From JBDRCC01 sp043822065 [NCBI: archaeon] (lineage in GTDB: Archaea > Undinarchaeota > CAZHTU01): a stretch of DNA of 64,000 bases. The DNA lies in assembly GCA_043822065.1 (NCBI GenBank), contig JBDRCC010000021.1, forward strand, positions 1 to 64,000, written 5' to 3'. This document shows, piece after piece, positions 33,940-42,588 of the stretch. Position 1 is the stretch's first letter. Each line of letters begins with the position of its first letter. The position numbers were made by a program, and so were the translations under genes. Below the pieces are notes generated by a model. The model ran no database searches. It had not been told where the DNA came from and worked only from the letters and a program-made list of their open reading frames with translations.

Positions 33940-35048
33940 GGGCGCTTGTCCCCCTCTTCCCGTGCTCGTCGCGCGCGGAAAAAGCCGCTGAAAAGGCAAA
34001 GAGCAACGCCGACGAGGTCGTCCTTGCCTACCTTCTCCCTGCAAAATACGCCAAGGTGTTTTCGTTCACCAAGTTCCTCTTCTACGGCTTGTGCGGCAAC
34101 TACGCGCTCAACTACCTTGAGGAGAAGATGCCCCCTGCGAAGGTGAAGAAGATAATGCTCTACGGCGACCAGAAGGCTGAAATCCTCCGCGCCTTCAAGC
34201 GGGAGAAGTGCGACGTGGTGATTGCGGAGGCATGGCAGCAGAAGGAGTACAACATACTCCGCGAGGTCTCCACGGAGGTTCCGACAATAACCATATTCCG
34301 CAGGGGGAGCTTCAGCTACGCCCAGGGCAGCGCAACTCCAGCGGTCTCCCGCGAGGTCAAGGGCTTTGGCAAGGAGCCCCTCGACGAGATTCTCTGGAGC
34401 CTCTACTCAAAAGACAACCTAACCGCAAAAAAGCCCCAGCCCGAGCCGCCAGTCATGCCTGACGACTGGGTCCGCGCGTTCAAGACGGGCGAGTTCCTCT
34501 CGATATTCTTCCGCACCGGCCTCATATTCGAAAAGGACATGCTCGACTCGCTTCTTGAGAGGGAGCCAGAGCAAGACACGTATGACCTGCTGAAGAAGCT
34601 TGCCCACAGGATGTACGTCCTCCTGAAGTTCAAGAGCCCGCCGGAGCCTAATCTCCTGGAGTGGTGGGCAGAGACGTCCGCATTACCAGACGACCACGGC
34701 GCCTGCGCATCATCCCTCCTTGAAAAGATGGAGCGGATCGGCCACCTTTCGAACCACGAACGCGTTTTTTTAGCGTCCTACCTCGGCTGCCTGCGCGGGG
34801 TCAACTCCAAGTCCATTCTCCGCCTGTTCGAGCATAATTTGATTGACCACGAGCCGAAGATAAGCGCGTTCAACACCTACCAGATACTCGGGCTCTTCAG
34901 CGGAAAGCCTTACGTCGTCTCTGACAACTATGCCCGCGCCCACGGGATTTGCAAAGGCTGCGAGCGCGAAGGGCAGCCCTGCCGCATACAAATGCTCTAC
35001 CTCAAGTGGCTTGAGAAGGAAAGAAGGCACGCCAGGGAAAAAGCCTAG
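33936..35048 (+). CDS. Hypothetical protein with USP-like N-terminus and Cys cluster
   Basis: This 370-residue protein has an N-terminal alpha/beta region (about 1-130) with repeated strands ending EVVLAYLLP, KKIMLYGD and CDVVIAEAW. It resembles a universal-stress-protein-type Rossmann fold, but no clear nucleotide motif is seen. The C-terminal part is helical and ends with a four-Cys arrangement (GICKGCEREGQPCRI plus an earlier Cys), possibly metal-binding. Function unknown; coupled to the preceding small gene. Confidence 0.55.
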   Translation: MRALVPLFPCSSRAEKAAEKAKSNADEVVLAYLLPAKYAKVFSFTKFLFYGLCGNYALNYLEEKMPPAKVKKIMLYGDQKAEILRAFKREKCDVVIAEAWQQKEYNILREVSTEVPTITIFRRGSFSYAQGSATPAVSREVKGFGKEPLDEILWSLYSKDNLTAKKPQPEPPVMPDDWVRAFKTGEFLSIFFRTGLIFEKDMLDSLLEREPEQDTYDLLKKLAHRMYVLLKFKSPPEPNLLEWWAETSALPDDHGACASSLLEKMERIGHLSNHERVFLASYLGCLRGVNSKSILRLFEHNLIDHEPKISAFNTYQILGLFSGKPYVVSDNYARAHGICKGCEREGQPCRIQMLYLKWLEKERRHAREKA

Positions 35049-36118
35049 TTCTTGTATTTTATGTACGTCTGCAGCGTAGCCTGCGCAAGCCCGAGCCCGA
35101 GCGGCCCGAGGACTAAGCCCTTAACGCCCCAGATGAGCGGCCCGCCTATGAAGCCGAGCAGGACTATGAGCGGGTGTATGCTTCCGGACTTTCCCGCCAG
35201 CGTCGGCCTTATGTAAAAGTCAGGCAGGAGCATCAGGAATACCACATCGAACGCTAGTATTATGATTGAGTTAACCACCGCCACTGCCGCGGGCTGCGTG
35301 CTCAGCAGCCAGAAGACAATCGGCACAAAGATGATTGGCGTCCCTATCAGCGGAAGGAGCATGCAGACCCCCACTAGTATGCCAAGGAAAACCGCATATG
35401 CCGTTGTCATGAAAGGCACAATCCCAAAGGCGCCCATGACCATGAACCCGGCCGTCGCAATAAACATGCCTATCAGGGAGGTGACAACGTGCCCTATGAA
35501 GAGCCCGTGCGCAATCCTCTCAACGTGCTTCATCAGCTCCACGAGGAACTCCTGGTTCTTCGGGATCCTCCGGTTTATGCTGTCGACTATCCTTGGGCCG
35601 TCCCGTATGAAATAATACGTCGTTATCAGGTAGACCGGGACCTGGATGAAAACCCTGCTTGAGAACGAGGCTATCGTGCCAGTCACGCTTACCCCGAAGT
35701 TAAGGAGCATCTCCCTGACCCGCAGGCCTATTACCTCCGAGAAGACCTCGAGGCCCATGCCGTTCAGCGCACTCTGTATCTTTGCCGCAATCGCCGGCGA
35801 GTAGTAGATTAAATCAATGAGAAGCCCTGAGCCCCTTGACGTGGTCAAGAAGGAAATCGTCTGGAAGAAAAGCAGAACGAGCGGGATAATCAGGATGAGC
35901 ATTGAAAGGAATGCCGATAGGGCGTACGAGCCAAGTATCCTGTTGCCGGTCCTTTTCCCTAGCTCATTCACCTTCTTTGTCAGCGGGTAGACTATGTACG
36001 CGGTTACGGCGCCCATAATCACTACCCCGGCAAAGAAGTCCAGCACCTTCCAGCTCAGGAAGGCTACAAACAGGGTTGACGCCAATACGACAATGCTCCA
36101 AAAGGTCCGCTCTTGCAT
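35045..36118 (-). CDS. AI-2E family (PF01594-type) membrane transporter
   Basis: This 357-residue protein has about eight hydrophobic helices. The family pattern is present: two N-terminal helices, the long central amphipathic region around SVTGTIASFSSRVFIQVPVYLI, the YYFIRDGPRIVDSINRRIP motif, and C-terminal GVKGLVLGPLG. These proteins export small molecules or exchange sodium and protons; the name does not imply quorum sensing here. It overlaps the upstream plus-strand gene's stop by four bases (convergent). Confidence 0.88.
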   Translation of the reverse strand: MQERTFWSIVVLASTLFVAFLSWKVLDFFAGVVIMGAVTAYIVYPLTKKVNELGKRTGNRILGSYALSAFLSMLILIIPLVLLFFQTISFLTTSRGSGLLIDLIYYSPAIAAKIQSALNGMGLEVFSEVIGLRVREMLLNFGVSVTGTIASFSSRVFIQVPVYLITTYYFIRDGPRIVDSINRRIPKNQEFLVELMKHVERIAHGLFIGHVVTSLIGMFIATAGFMVMGAFGIVPFMTTAYAVFLGILVGVCMLLPLIGTPIIFVPIVFWLLSTQPAAVAVVNSIIILAFDVVFLMLLPDFYIRPTLAGKSGSIHPLIVLLGFIGGPLIWGVKGLVLGPLGLGLAQATLQTYIKYKN

Positions 36119-36156
36119 AGCCCTTAAATATAACTGTGTGATATATAACTTTACCT

Positions 36157-36693
36157 ATGGACAGCCTTAACGACCTATTCAAACAGGCAAAAAGCATGGA
36201 CATACGGAACATCAGGAAGTACCTGCACCCGTACATCAAGGAGTTCATACGCCAGGAAAAGACCCGCCCGAAGAACGTCGGGCTCCTCATCGACGGCCCG
36301 AACATCGTGCGGAAGGAGTTCTCTGTCGACTTCGACGAGATACGCAAAAAGGCGCAGAAGTACGGCGACCTGAAGATCGCAAAGGCGTTCCTCAACCAGT
36401 ACGCCAAGGAGAAGCTCATAGAGGCAATCGCAAACCAGGGTTTCGAGCCCGTCATGTCCATTTCGGAGGACGTCGACGTCGACGTCGCTGTCGAGGCGGT
36501 CGAGCTGATACACAACCCGCTGATAGACATCATAATCATCGCCTCAAGGGACTCGGACTACCTCCCGGTTTTCCGCCTTGCCAAGGAGAAGAACAAGACG
36601 ATAATCGTCTTCGGCGCAGAGCCAGGCTTCAGTCAGGCGCTGAAAAACGCAGCCGACAAGTACGAAGTCCTGGGCAAAAGGAAATTTATATGA
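36157..36693 (+). CDS. NYN-domain (LabA/DUF88-like) putative ribonuclease
   Basis: This 178-residue protein is a PIN-like NYN domain. Its acidic catalytic residues are visible in GLLIDGPNIV (about 47), EDVDVDVAVEAVE (about 108-120) and ASRDSDYLPVF (about 129). NYN proteins are metal-dependent RNases acting in RNA processing or decay. Length fits a stand-alone archaeal version (TIGR00288-like). It is divergent from the AI-2E gene over an AT-rich shared promoter (36119-36156). Confidence 0.88.
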   Translation: MDSLNDLFKQAKSMDIRNIRKYLHPYIKEFIRQEKTRPKNVGLLIDGPNIVRKEFSVDFDEIRKKAQKYGDLKIAKAFLNQYAKEKLIEAIANQGFEPVMSISEDVDVDVAVEAVELIHNPLIDIIIIASRDSDYLPVFRLAKEKNKTIIVFGAEPGFSQALKNAADKYEVLGKRKFI

Positions 36694-36711
36694 CCTCGCC
36701 ATATAACAATC

Positions 36712-37005
36712 ATGCATCCGAAACTAAACCCTTCAATAAAGTTTGAGCTCAAGGGGCAGAGCTTTGCCTACCGGGACACTGCAAGCGACGACCACTCTGC
36801 CAAGCCAATCGACCCCCTTGCATTTTTTATCTGCTCTTTGTGCAACGGGGAGAACAACGAGGACGACATCACCAGCCAGCTTAGGAAGACGCTGACCGAC
36901 AGCGGCATGCAGATACCTCCTGGCGTCGAGCTGAAGGCAAACGTCGAAAAAGTAATCAACACCCTGGCGACTGCCGGAATCGTAATGATTGACCTGAAGG
37001 TTTAA
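36712..37005 (+). CDS. Hypothetical protein, 97 residues
   Basis: This small soluble protein has beta segments (SIKFELKGQSFAYRD) and a helical C-terminus ending AGIVMIDLKV, with one CSLC pair. No family recognised. It follows the NYN gene by 18 bases. Its stop codon lies inside the start of a 3'-end duplication (37002 onward) belonging to the opposite-strand gene, so the repeat may have replaced its original downstream sequence. Confidence 0.55.
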   Translation: MHPKLNPSIKFELKGQSFAYRDTASDDHSAKPIDPLAFFICSLCNGENNEDDITSQLRKTLTDSGMQIPPGVELKANVEKVINTLATAGIVMIDLKV

Positions 37006-37070
37006 GCCTTCAGCTGCCGGTACAGCTCAGTCCCGACCTTTCTTTAGAAAAGAAAGCTCGACCAAAGAAA
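37002..37070 (-). repeat. 69-base unit: duplicated 3' gene end plus hairpin element (copy 1)
   Basis: The last codons of the minus-strand gene at 37071 (TELYRQLK then stop) are repeated at 37002-37033 as TELYRQLKA and a second stop, 69 bases away. The intervening 37034-37070 is a hairpin element: GACC, CTTTCTTT-AGA-AAAGAAAG, then CTCGACCAAAGAAA. The same geometry and element occur at 50406-50474. On either strand the poly-T arms would act as archaeal terminators. Confidence 0.8.
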
Positions 37071-37820
37071 TTACTGCTTCAGCTGCCGGTACAGCTCTGT
37101 CTTGAACCCGCCCAGCAGCACCCTGAAATACGCATAAATTACCCCGAACAGGGCAAACCCTACAACCATATTCGGCAGGTAGGGGTACGTAATCCAGACG
37201 CTCCCAAAAGCAAGCTCGTATACCACAACGCTTGGCACAAGGGCTATCGCAGGAATAGCCGCCGCAAAAATAGCGAGAAGCATCAGGACGTTATAGGCCA
37301 TCCAGTCCCAGAATATCTTCGCCTTCTGCCCTTTGAACTGCATGTAAGAGTCTATGACTATGTCGGCGTAGTCCTTCTTTATCAGCGCGCCGTGCTGGTA
37401 GGAGAAGAATAGCGGCACCCCCACAAACAGCCACAGCATTCCACCATACGTCGGAATGAATGTTATGAATACAAAATACCCAACCGCCAGGCTCAGCGTC
37501 ACAGCCGTGAACGTCGGGTAATGCGCCCTGAACCCGTCCCAGCTCTTTCGGAGGCTTTCCGCCCTCCCGCCGAAATACTGGTTCGCATTCCTGATTATGA
37601 CTCCCTCCAGTGCGATGTATGCCAGCACTGCCGCAGCCCCGCATGCCATAAAAACCAGCCCGGCCGCCACCGACGCTTCCATAGACGCCACTGCCCTCGA
37701 AATGAACAGGAGCCCTCCAAGCGCGAAAAAAGAAAGCGTGAACAATACGGCGTACGGCGCCATCCTCTCCCGGCTGTGGGCGTATGTCACCGCCCGCCTT
37801 ATCGCAGTCCTGTACCTCAT
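37071..37820 (-). CDS. Polytopic membrane protein
   Basis: This 249-residue protein has about six hydrophobic helices (YAVLFTLSFFALGGLLFI, VAAGLVFMACGAAAVLAYIAL, FTAVTLSLAVGYFVFI and more) and a basic N-terminus. ATG at 37820 is chosen; the longer frame runs into the next gene. No family recognised with certainty. Its last eight residues and stop are duplicated downstream around a hairpin element, leaving the gene intact. Confidence 0.65.
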   Translation of the reverse strand: MRYRTAIRRAVTYAHSRERMAPYAVLFTLSFFALGGLLFISRAVASMEASVAAGLVFMACGAAAVLAYIALEGVIIRNANQYFGGRAESLRKSWDGFRAHYPTFTAVTLSLAVGYFVFITFIPTYGGMLWLFVGVPLFFSYQHGALIKKDYADIVIDSYMQFKGQKAKIFWDWMAYNVLMLLAIFAAAIPAIALVPSVVVYELAFGSVWITYPYLPNMVVGFALFGVIYAYFRVLLGGFKTELYRQLKQ

Positions 37821-37858
37821 TATGCTAATTGAATCTAAAAACTCATATTTAAAGCCAG

Positions 37859-38404
37859 CTAAGCTAGCACCAGCATGACGTACGGCGCAAACGAGCGGAA
37901 CATCACGAAATTCCAGACGATGTGCGTCAGCACGAACTTGGCGCAGCCTGCCGGGCTGTGCCCGGTGAAAACGTACACCCCGCATATCACCACATCATAA
38001 ATTACAGTCACCAGGACCCCGAGCGCAAGGATGCCCCCCACATTCAGCATCCCTGCCAGGAACCCTGCGAGCAGGAACCCGAAAACGCCTATCAGCACGT
38101 CGTCAGGCCTCTCCCTTGTGAAAAACCATGACAGCGCCATCGCAGCAGCGCCAACAAGGCCGCCAAGCATCGCGCCCTCCGACACAGCGGTGCAGACTGT
38201 AAAAAGCATTATCATTTCTATCCCGATGTCCCCGCCTGCGAACCTCTGCGGGACCCTGCTCAGCGCCCCGATCGCTACCATCAGCAGCAGCGCCCCCCCG
38301 AACTTCAGCTGGGCGCCGAACGTGTAGAACAGAAAGGCGATGAGCAAGGCTGCCGTCCCGGCTACCGCCCCAATGACCACCAGCGGCCGTTCTAGTATCC
38401 CCAT
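37859..38404 (-). CDS. Polytopic membrane protein
   Basis: This 181-residue protein has six hydrophobic helices (VVIGAVAGTAALLIAFLFY, FGGALLLMVAIGALS, MIMLFTVCTAVSEGAMLGGLVG and so on). No motif or family recognised. It precedes the 249-residue membrane gene on the same strand by 38 bases and is divergent from the ferredoxin-ATPase fusion, so a role alongside that unusual ATPase is possible but unproven. Confidence 0.65.
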   Translation of the reverse strand: MGILERPLVVIGAVAGTAALLIAFLFYTFGAQLKFGGALLLMVAIGALSRVPQRFAGGDIGIEMIMLFTVCTAVSEGAMLGGLVGAAAMALSWFFTRERPDDVLIGVFGFLLAGFLAGMLNVGGILALGVLVTVIYDVVICGVYVFTGHSPAGCAKFVLTHIVWNFVMFRSFAPYVMLVLA

Positions 38405-38539
38405 TTTAGCCTTTATATATTTCAGAACTCACCGGATTTATATGGTTGGCGAAAAAGGCGTATTCCAGGATGGGATTTGCAGGGCTGGCAATCCTGCCAG
38501 CGAAAGCCTGCGCCGCTCCGCCACCCCTTTTGGAACAAA

Positions 38540-40219
38540 ATGATAGGTCTAAACGAGGCAGCCTGCGACTCATGCGGAATCTGCGCAATGGCGTGCCAGC
38601 GGCACGGCATCCAGCTTGCCGGATTCCCAAACCTCTGCCGCCACTGCGAGGACCCGCCCTGCCTCGGCTGCGGCGCCATGCGGCTGGAGGGCGCTGTGGT
38701 TGTCATCGACCAGAGCATGTGCGGCGGCTGCGGCGAGTGCGCCAAGCGCTGCCCCTACGGCGCAATAACCCTAACCAAAGGAAAGGCGTGGAAGTGCGAC
38801 CTCTGCTACCCGGAGCTCAAGCCGAAGTGCATCCCAGCCTGCCCAGAGAACGCCCTGTACGTCATTTCCGCCGAAAGGGAAAGCCCGCTCGGCTGGGGCT
38901 TCCAGCCGCTCTCGGATTCCTTCATAAGAAAAACCCTCGAGCGCACTGACAAAGACGCAGTCTTCATTGACACAAAGGGCGACATCCGCTATTTCTACAC
39001 TGGCTTGTCCGAGCTGACCCAGCAGGAGGAGGGGGTATTCCGGGCGGTCTCTTCGCTTTTCAAGGAGCTCGCAAGGCGCGAGATGCTCTCGCCCCCGCTG
39101 TCAGGCGAAAACCCACTCGCCGCCAGAAAGGAAATCCGCACCAAGGTCTCCACCCTCCTCGCAGACCACCTCGTGCGGCACTCCAAGCCATTCCCTCCTG
39201 AAAGGAGCGAGAACCTAGCCGAGATAATCACTTCCTCCGTCGGAGGCAACCTCGGCCCGCTGGACTTCCTACTGTACAACGACAGGTTTGAGGAAGTGAC
39301 ATTAAACGGCATCGGCGAGAAGCTCTTCGCCAAGCACAAGGAATACGGAAGAATCGAGACGAATTTTTTCTTCAGGAGCGCGGAATACGCAAAGGAGAAC
39401 ATCGTCAACCGGATAGCCGACTTCGTCGGGGAGCCAAACCTTTCTGAAAAGAACCCAATCCTCCCGGCGACCCTCCCTAACGGCGACAGGCTCCACGCCC
39501 TGCTGTACCCCGTCGTCGGCTCCATAGCATTTACAATCCGCCACTTCCCGAAGAAAAACCTCACCCTCGAAGACCTGATAGCCTCCGGCACAATCTCCAA
39601 AGGCGCAGCCGAATACCTAAAAAAAATCATGGAGTCTGGCAAGACAGTCTTCTTCGTCGGCGCCACCGGCACAGGAAAGACAACCCTGCTCAACGCCCTC
39701 CTGAAATACGTCCCGCCGGACAGGCGCATCCTCTCCCTGGAAGAGGTCAGGGAGATACACCCCCCGCACAAGGACTTCCTCCACCACCAGGCAAGGAAGT
39801 CGCAGGGAATCGGCATGCAGCAGCTGATTGAGTCGAGCCTCAGGGAGACGCCGGACCGCGTCGTCATCGGCGAGGTCAGGACAGAGGCGGAAATCCGCGC
39901 CTTCCTCTCCCTAGCCCAGGCTGGCCCGGGCGAGGCTTCGTATGCCACGTTTCACGGCGAGACGCTCGAGACCGCAATCCGGAGGCTGAAACACTACGGC
40001 ATCTCCGAAGTCGACCTGCCTGGTGCCATACACCTTCTAGTCCTCCTCACGCGCAGGCATGAGTACGACAGGAAGCTGAACAAAAGCCGGACTGCCCGCT
40101 ACGTCGCGGAAATCGCAGAGCTCAAAGACGACGCGTCCCTCAACAAAATCTTTGTTTTCAAGGCCAGGGCAAAACGGCTCGAGAGGACCAAGAGCAAATC
40201 AATTCTGCTCGACCAGTAA
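38540..40219 (+). CDS. Four-cluster ferredoxin fused to a type II/IV secretion ATPase
   Basis: This 559-residue protein has two parts rarely joined. Residues 1-105 carry 16 cysteines in four groups (9-12-15-19, 33-36-41-44, 61-64-67-71, 86-89-97-101), like the electron-transfer subunits of molybdoenzymes and hydrogenases (LCRHCEDPPC, CGGCGECAKRCPYGAI). A helical linker follows. Residues about 215-540 form a VirB11/GspE/TadA-type ATPase with Walker A GATGTGKTTLL (about 373), SLEEVREIH, and Walker B RVVIGEVRTEAE (about 440). No frame break separates them, so the fusion is real at the sequence level. No pilin platform gene is adjacent. The start is ATG 38540; 63 upstream bases stay open. Redox control of a secretion or pilus motor is a hypothesis. 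Confidence 0.88.
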   Translation: MIGLNEAACDSCGICAMACQRHGIQLAGFPNLCRHCEDPPCLGCGAMRLEGAVVVIDQSMCGGCGECAKRCPYGAITLTKGKAWKCDLCYPELKPKCIPACPENALYVISAERESPLGWGFQPLSDSFIRKTLERTDKDAVFIDTKGDIRYFYTGLSELTQQEEGVFRAVSSLFKELARREMLSPPLSGENPLAARKEIRTKVSTLLADHLVRHSKPFPPERSENLAEIITSSVGGNLGPLDFLLYNDRFEEVTLNGIGEKLFAKHKEYGRIETNFFFRSAEYAKENIVNRIADFVGEPNLSEKNPILPATLPNGDRLHALLYPVVGSIAFTIRHFPKKNLTLEDLIASGTISKGAAEYLKKIMESGKTVFFVGATGTGKTTLLNALLKYVPPDRRILSLEEVREIHPPHKDFLHHQARKSQGIGMQQLIESSLRETPDRVVIGEVRTEAEIRAFLSLAQAGPGEASYATFHGETLETAIRRLKHYGISEVDLPGAIHLLVLLTRRHEYDRKLNKSRTARYVAEIAELKDDASLNKIFVFKARAKRLERTKSKSILLDQ

Positions 40220-40232
40220 CAATAAAAAATCA

Positions 40233-40254
40233 CCCCCCCTATACTTCTTGGGGG
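40233..40254 (+). promoter_or_regulatory. C-run/G-run hairpin directly before purB
   Basis: CCCCC at 40235-40239 can pair with GGGGG at 40250-40254 around a 10-base loop. The G-run is also the ribosome-binding stretch five bases before the purB ATG, so folding would hide it. It could be a simple RNA switch or the terminator of the upstream gene. Confidence 0.35.
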
Positions 40255-40258
40255 TAAA

Positions 40259-41590
40259 ATGGCAATTCATCCAATCGAGTTTAGGTATGGAAGGCCGGAG
40301 ATGAAAAACGTCTGGTCCGACGAGTCCCGCCTGAAAAAGGTCCTTGAGGTCGAGGTTGCGCTCGCATACGCGCACTCCAAGGCCGGAAACATCTCAAAAT
40401 CTGATTTTCTGAAAATCCAAGCCGGCGCAAAGAAGGTCAGGCTTGACCGCGTCAACAAGATCGAGGCGGAAATCAACCACGACATGATGGCGGTCGTCAG
40501 GGCGCTCTCCGAGCAGTGCGGCTCGGCTGGGAAGTACGTCCACCTCGGCGCGACATCAAACGACATATTCGACACTGCGACATCCCTCCAGTTCAAGGAG
40601 GCAGCCAGAATCCTCCGATCCGACCTTGTCTCGCTCAAAACGACCCTTGCCACCCTTGCCGGCAGGACGAAAAACCTCGTCTGCATCGGCAGGACGCACG
40701 GGCAGCACGCAGTCCCGACTACATATGGGCTCCGCTTCGCAATCTGGGCGCTTGAAGTCCACAGGCACCTCCAGCGACTCGACGAGCTGACACCAAGGCT
40801 TCTCGTCGGGCAGATGAACGGCGCAGTCGGCACTGGCGCGGCGTTCGGCTCAAAAGCCGCAAGGATACAGGACACCGCAGTCAGGCGCCTCGGCCTCAAG
40901 CCGGTCACGGCGTCAAACCAGGTCATCCAGCGCGACCGCCACGCAGAGTTCCTGCTCTTCATGTCCCTTGCCGCGGAGACGCTCAACAAGATAGGCGTCA
41001 ACATCCGCACCTGGCAGAGGACTGAAATCGGCGAGGTATTCGAGCAGTTCGACACCAAGAAGCAGGTCGGCAGCTCGACCATGCCGCACAAGCGGAACCC
41101 GATACACTTCGAGCGCATCTGCGGCCTCTCGAGAATCATAACCGCAAACGCATTCGCCCAGCTGAGGAACATCGCACTCTGGGACGAGCGCGACCTGACA
41201 AACTCCTCTCCCGAGAGGATAACATTCCTCGAGTCGACAATACTCCTTGACTACATCCTCGGGCTGTCCATCTGCGGGCTGTCCTCCCTTGGGTTCGACA
41301 GGAAGCGGATTGAGCAGAACCTCAACATGACGAATGGGCTTGTCATGGCAGAGCGCGTAATGATTGCCCTGGCTGAAAACGGCATGCCGCGCCAGGAGGC
41401 GCACGAGCTCGTCCGGAAGCTCTCGATGAAGTGCTACTCCTCAGGCGAGCCGCTTGCCAGCCTGCTGAAATCAGACAGAAAAATATCTTCAATCCTTTCC
41501 CCGAAGAAAATCGATTTGCTGATGGACCCGCACACCTACATCGGCAATGCAGTCCAGACCGTCGAGAAGGCGCTCAAAGAGGTGCGCTGA
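40259..41590 (+). CDS. purB: Adenylosuccinate lyase
   Basis: This 443-residue enzyme of the fumarase/aspartase superfamily acts twice in purine synthesis (SAICAR to AICAR, adenylosuccinate to AMP). Signature SSTMPHKRNPIHFE (about 275) and the histidine segment GRTHGQHAVPTTYG (about 143) are present. Length is normal. Its stop overlaps the purM start by one base. A G-run ribosome-binding site and hairpin precede it. Confidence 0.94.
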   Translation: MAIHPIEFRYGRPEMKNVWSDESRLKKVLEVEVALAYAHSKAGNISKSDFLKIQAGAKKVRLDRVNKIEAEINHDMMAVVRALSEQCGSAGKYVHLGATSNDIFDTATSLQFKEAARILRSDLVSLKTTLATLAGRTKNLVCIGRTHGQHAVPTTYGLRFAIWALEVHRHLQRLDELTPRLLVGQMNGAVGTGAAFGSKAARIQDTAVRRLGLKPVTASNQVIQRDRHAEFLLFMSLAAETLNKIGVNIRTWQRTEIGEVFEQFDTKKQVGSSTMPHKRNPIHFERICGLSRIITANAFAQLRNIALWDERDLTNSSPERITFLESTILLDYILGLSICGLSSLGFDRKRIEQNLNMTNGLVMAERVMIALAENGMPRQEAHELVRKLSMKCYSSGEPLASLLKSDRKISSILSPKKIDLLMDPHTYIGNAVQTVEKALKEVR

Positions 41591-42588
41591 TGGACTACCG
41601 CCAGGCAGGAGTAGACATCAAAAAGGAAAACGCCTCAATCTCTACGATGGTCTCGGCCCTGCAGAAGACCTTTGCAGAGCGCAAGGGAAAGCTCGGGGAG
41701 GTCATCGACCTCGGAGACTACTTCGCTAACCTAATTGACATCGGGAACGGCAAGGCGCTTGCAATGTCAACCGACGGAGCCGGCTCCAAGGTGATAATTG
41801 CCGAGCTGCTTGACGACTACACCACAGTCGGGATAGACATGGTCGCGATGAACGTCAACGACATCATCTGCACCGGCGCCGAACCGATTGCACTCGTCGA
41901 CTACTACGCAGTCGAGGAGATAAATGAAAGGCGCTCGCTTGAAATCGCCCAGGGCGTCGCCAGGGGCTCAATCGAGGCAGGCGTCGCCGTCATCGGCGGC
42001 GAGACTGCAAGCCTCCCGGACACAATCAAGGGCGCAAAGCCGAAGACGGGCTTCGACATCGCCGGGACCGCCATCGGAATCGTCGACAAGGACAAGATAA
42101 TCGACGGCAAGAAGGTCAAGCCAGGGGACGCAATCCTCGGGCTCGCGTCATCCGGCATACACTCAAACGGGCTGACACTTGCACGGAAGGTCCTCGACCT
42201 CTCGGACAAAAAAACCCTCCGGGAGCTCCTGACCCCGACGAGGATTTACGTCAAGCCAATACTCAAGCTCCTCAAGTCCTGCGAGGTCCACGGCCTTGCC
42301 CACATCACGGGTGGCGGGCTGAACAAGATACGCAGGCTCAACAAGAACTACGGCGTAGACATACCAAGCCCGCGCAAGCCGCAGAAGATATTCCAGGAAA
42401 TCCAGAAAAAGGCAGGCATCTCTGAAGCTGAGATGTACCGGACGTTCAACATGGGGACCGGCTTCGCAGTTGTGCTCCCTGAGTCAGAGGTCGCATCAGC
42501 GAAAAAGCTTCTCTCCGCCCTTGACCCGATGGTCATCGGCTCTGTAATCAGGGAAAAGGCAATCTACCTGCGGGGCGAGAAGGCATAA
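41590..42588 (+). CDS. purM: Phosphoribosylformylglycinamidine cyclo-ligase (AIR synthetase)
   Basis: This 332-residue ATP-dependent enzyme makes aminoimidazole ribonucleotide. The start is the ATG overlapping the purB stop (ATGA type). Motifs include STDGAGSKV (about 62), the VNDIICTGAEP loop, and IGGETASLPD. The C-terminal HITGGGLNKI and FNMGTGFAVVLP are typical of PurM. It sits between purB and purO, each joined by one-base overlaps, so the three are translated as a unit. Confidence 0.93.
   Translation: MDYRQAGVDIKKENASISTMVSALQKTFAERKGKLGEVIDLGDYFANLIDIGNGKALAMSTDGAGSKVIIAELLDDYTTVGIDMVAMNVNDIICTGAEPIALVDYYAVEEINERRSLEIAQGVARGSIEAGVAVIGGETASLPDTIKGAKPKTGFDIAGTAIGIVDKDKIIDGKKVKPGDAILGLASSGIHSNGLTLARKVLDLSDKKTLRELLTPTRIYVKPILKLLKSCEVHGLAHITGGGLNKIRRLNKNYGVDIPSPRKPQKIFQEIQKKAGISEAEMYRTFNMGTGFAVVLPESEVASAKKLLSALDPMVIGSVIREKAIYLRGEKA

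Noticed and set aside
38477-38539. Upstream extension of the ferredoxin-ATPase to a TTG
   Set aside because: The 21 added residues have no similarity to ferredoxin starts, whereas MIGLNEAACDSCGIC from 38540 fits well; a short hairpin (GCTGGCA/TGCCAGC) lies in the leader.
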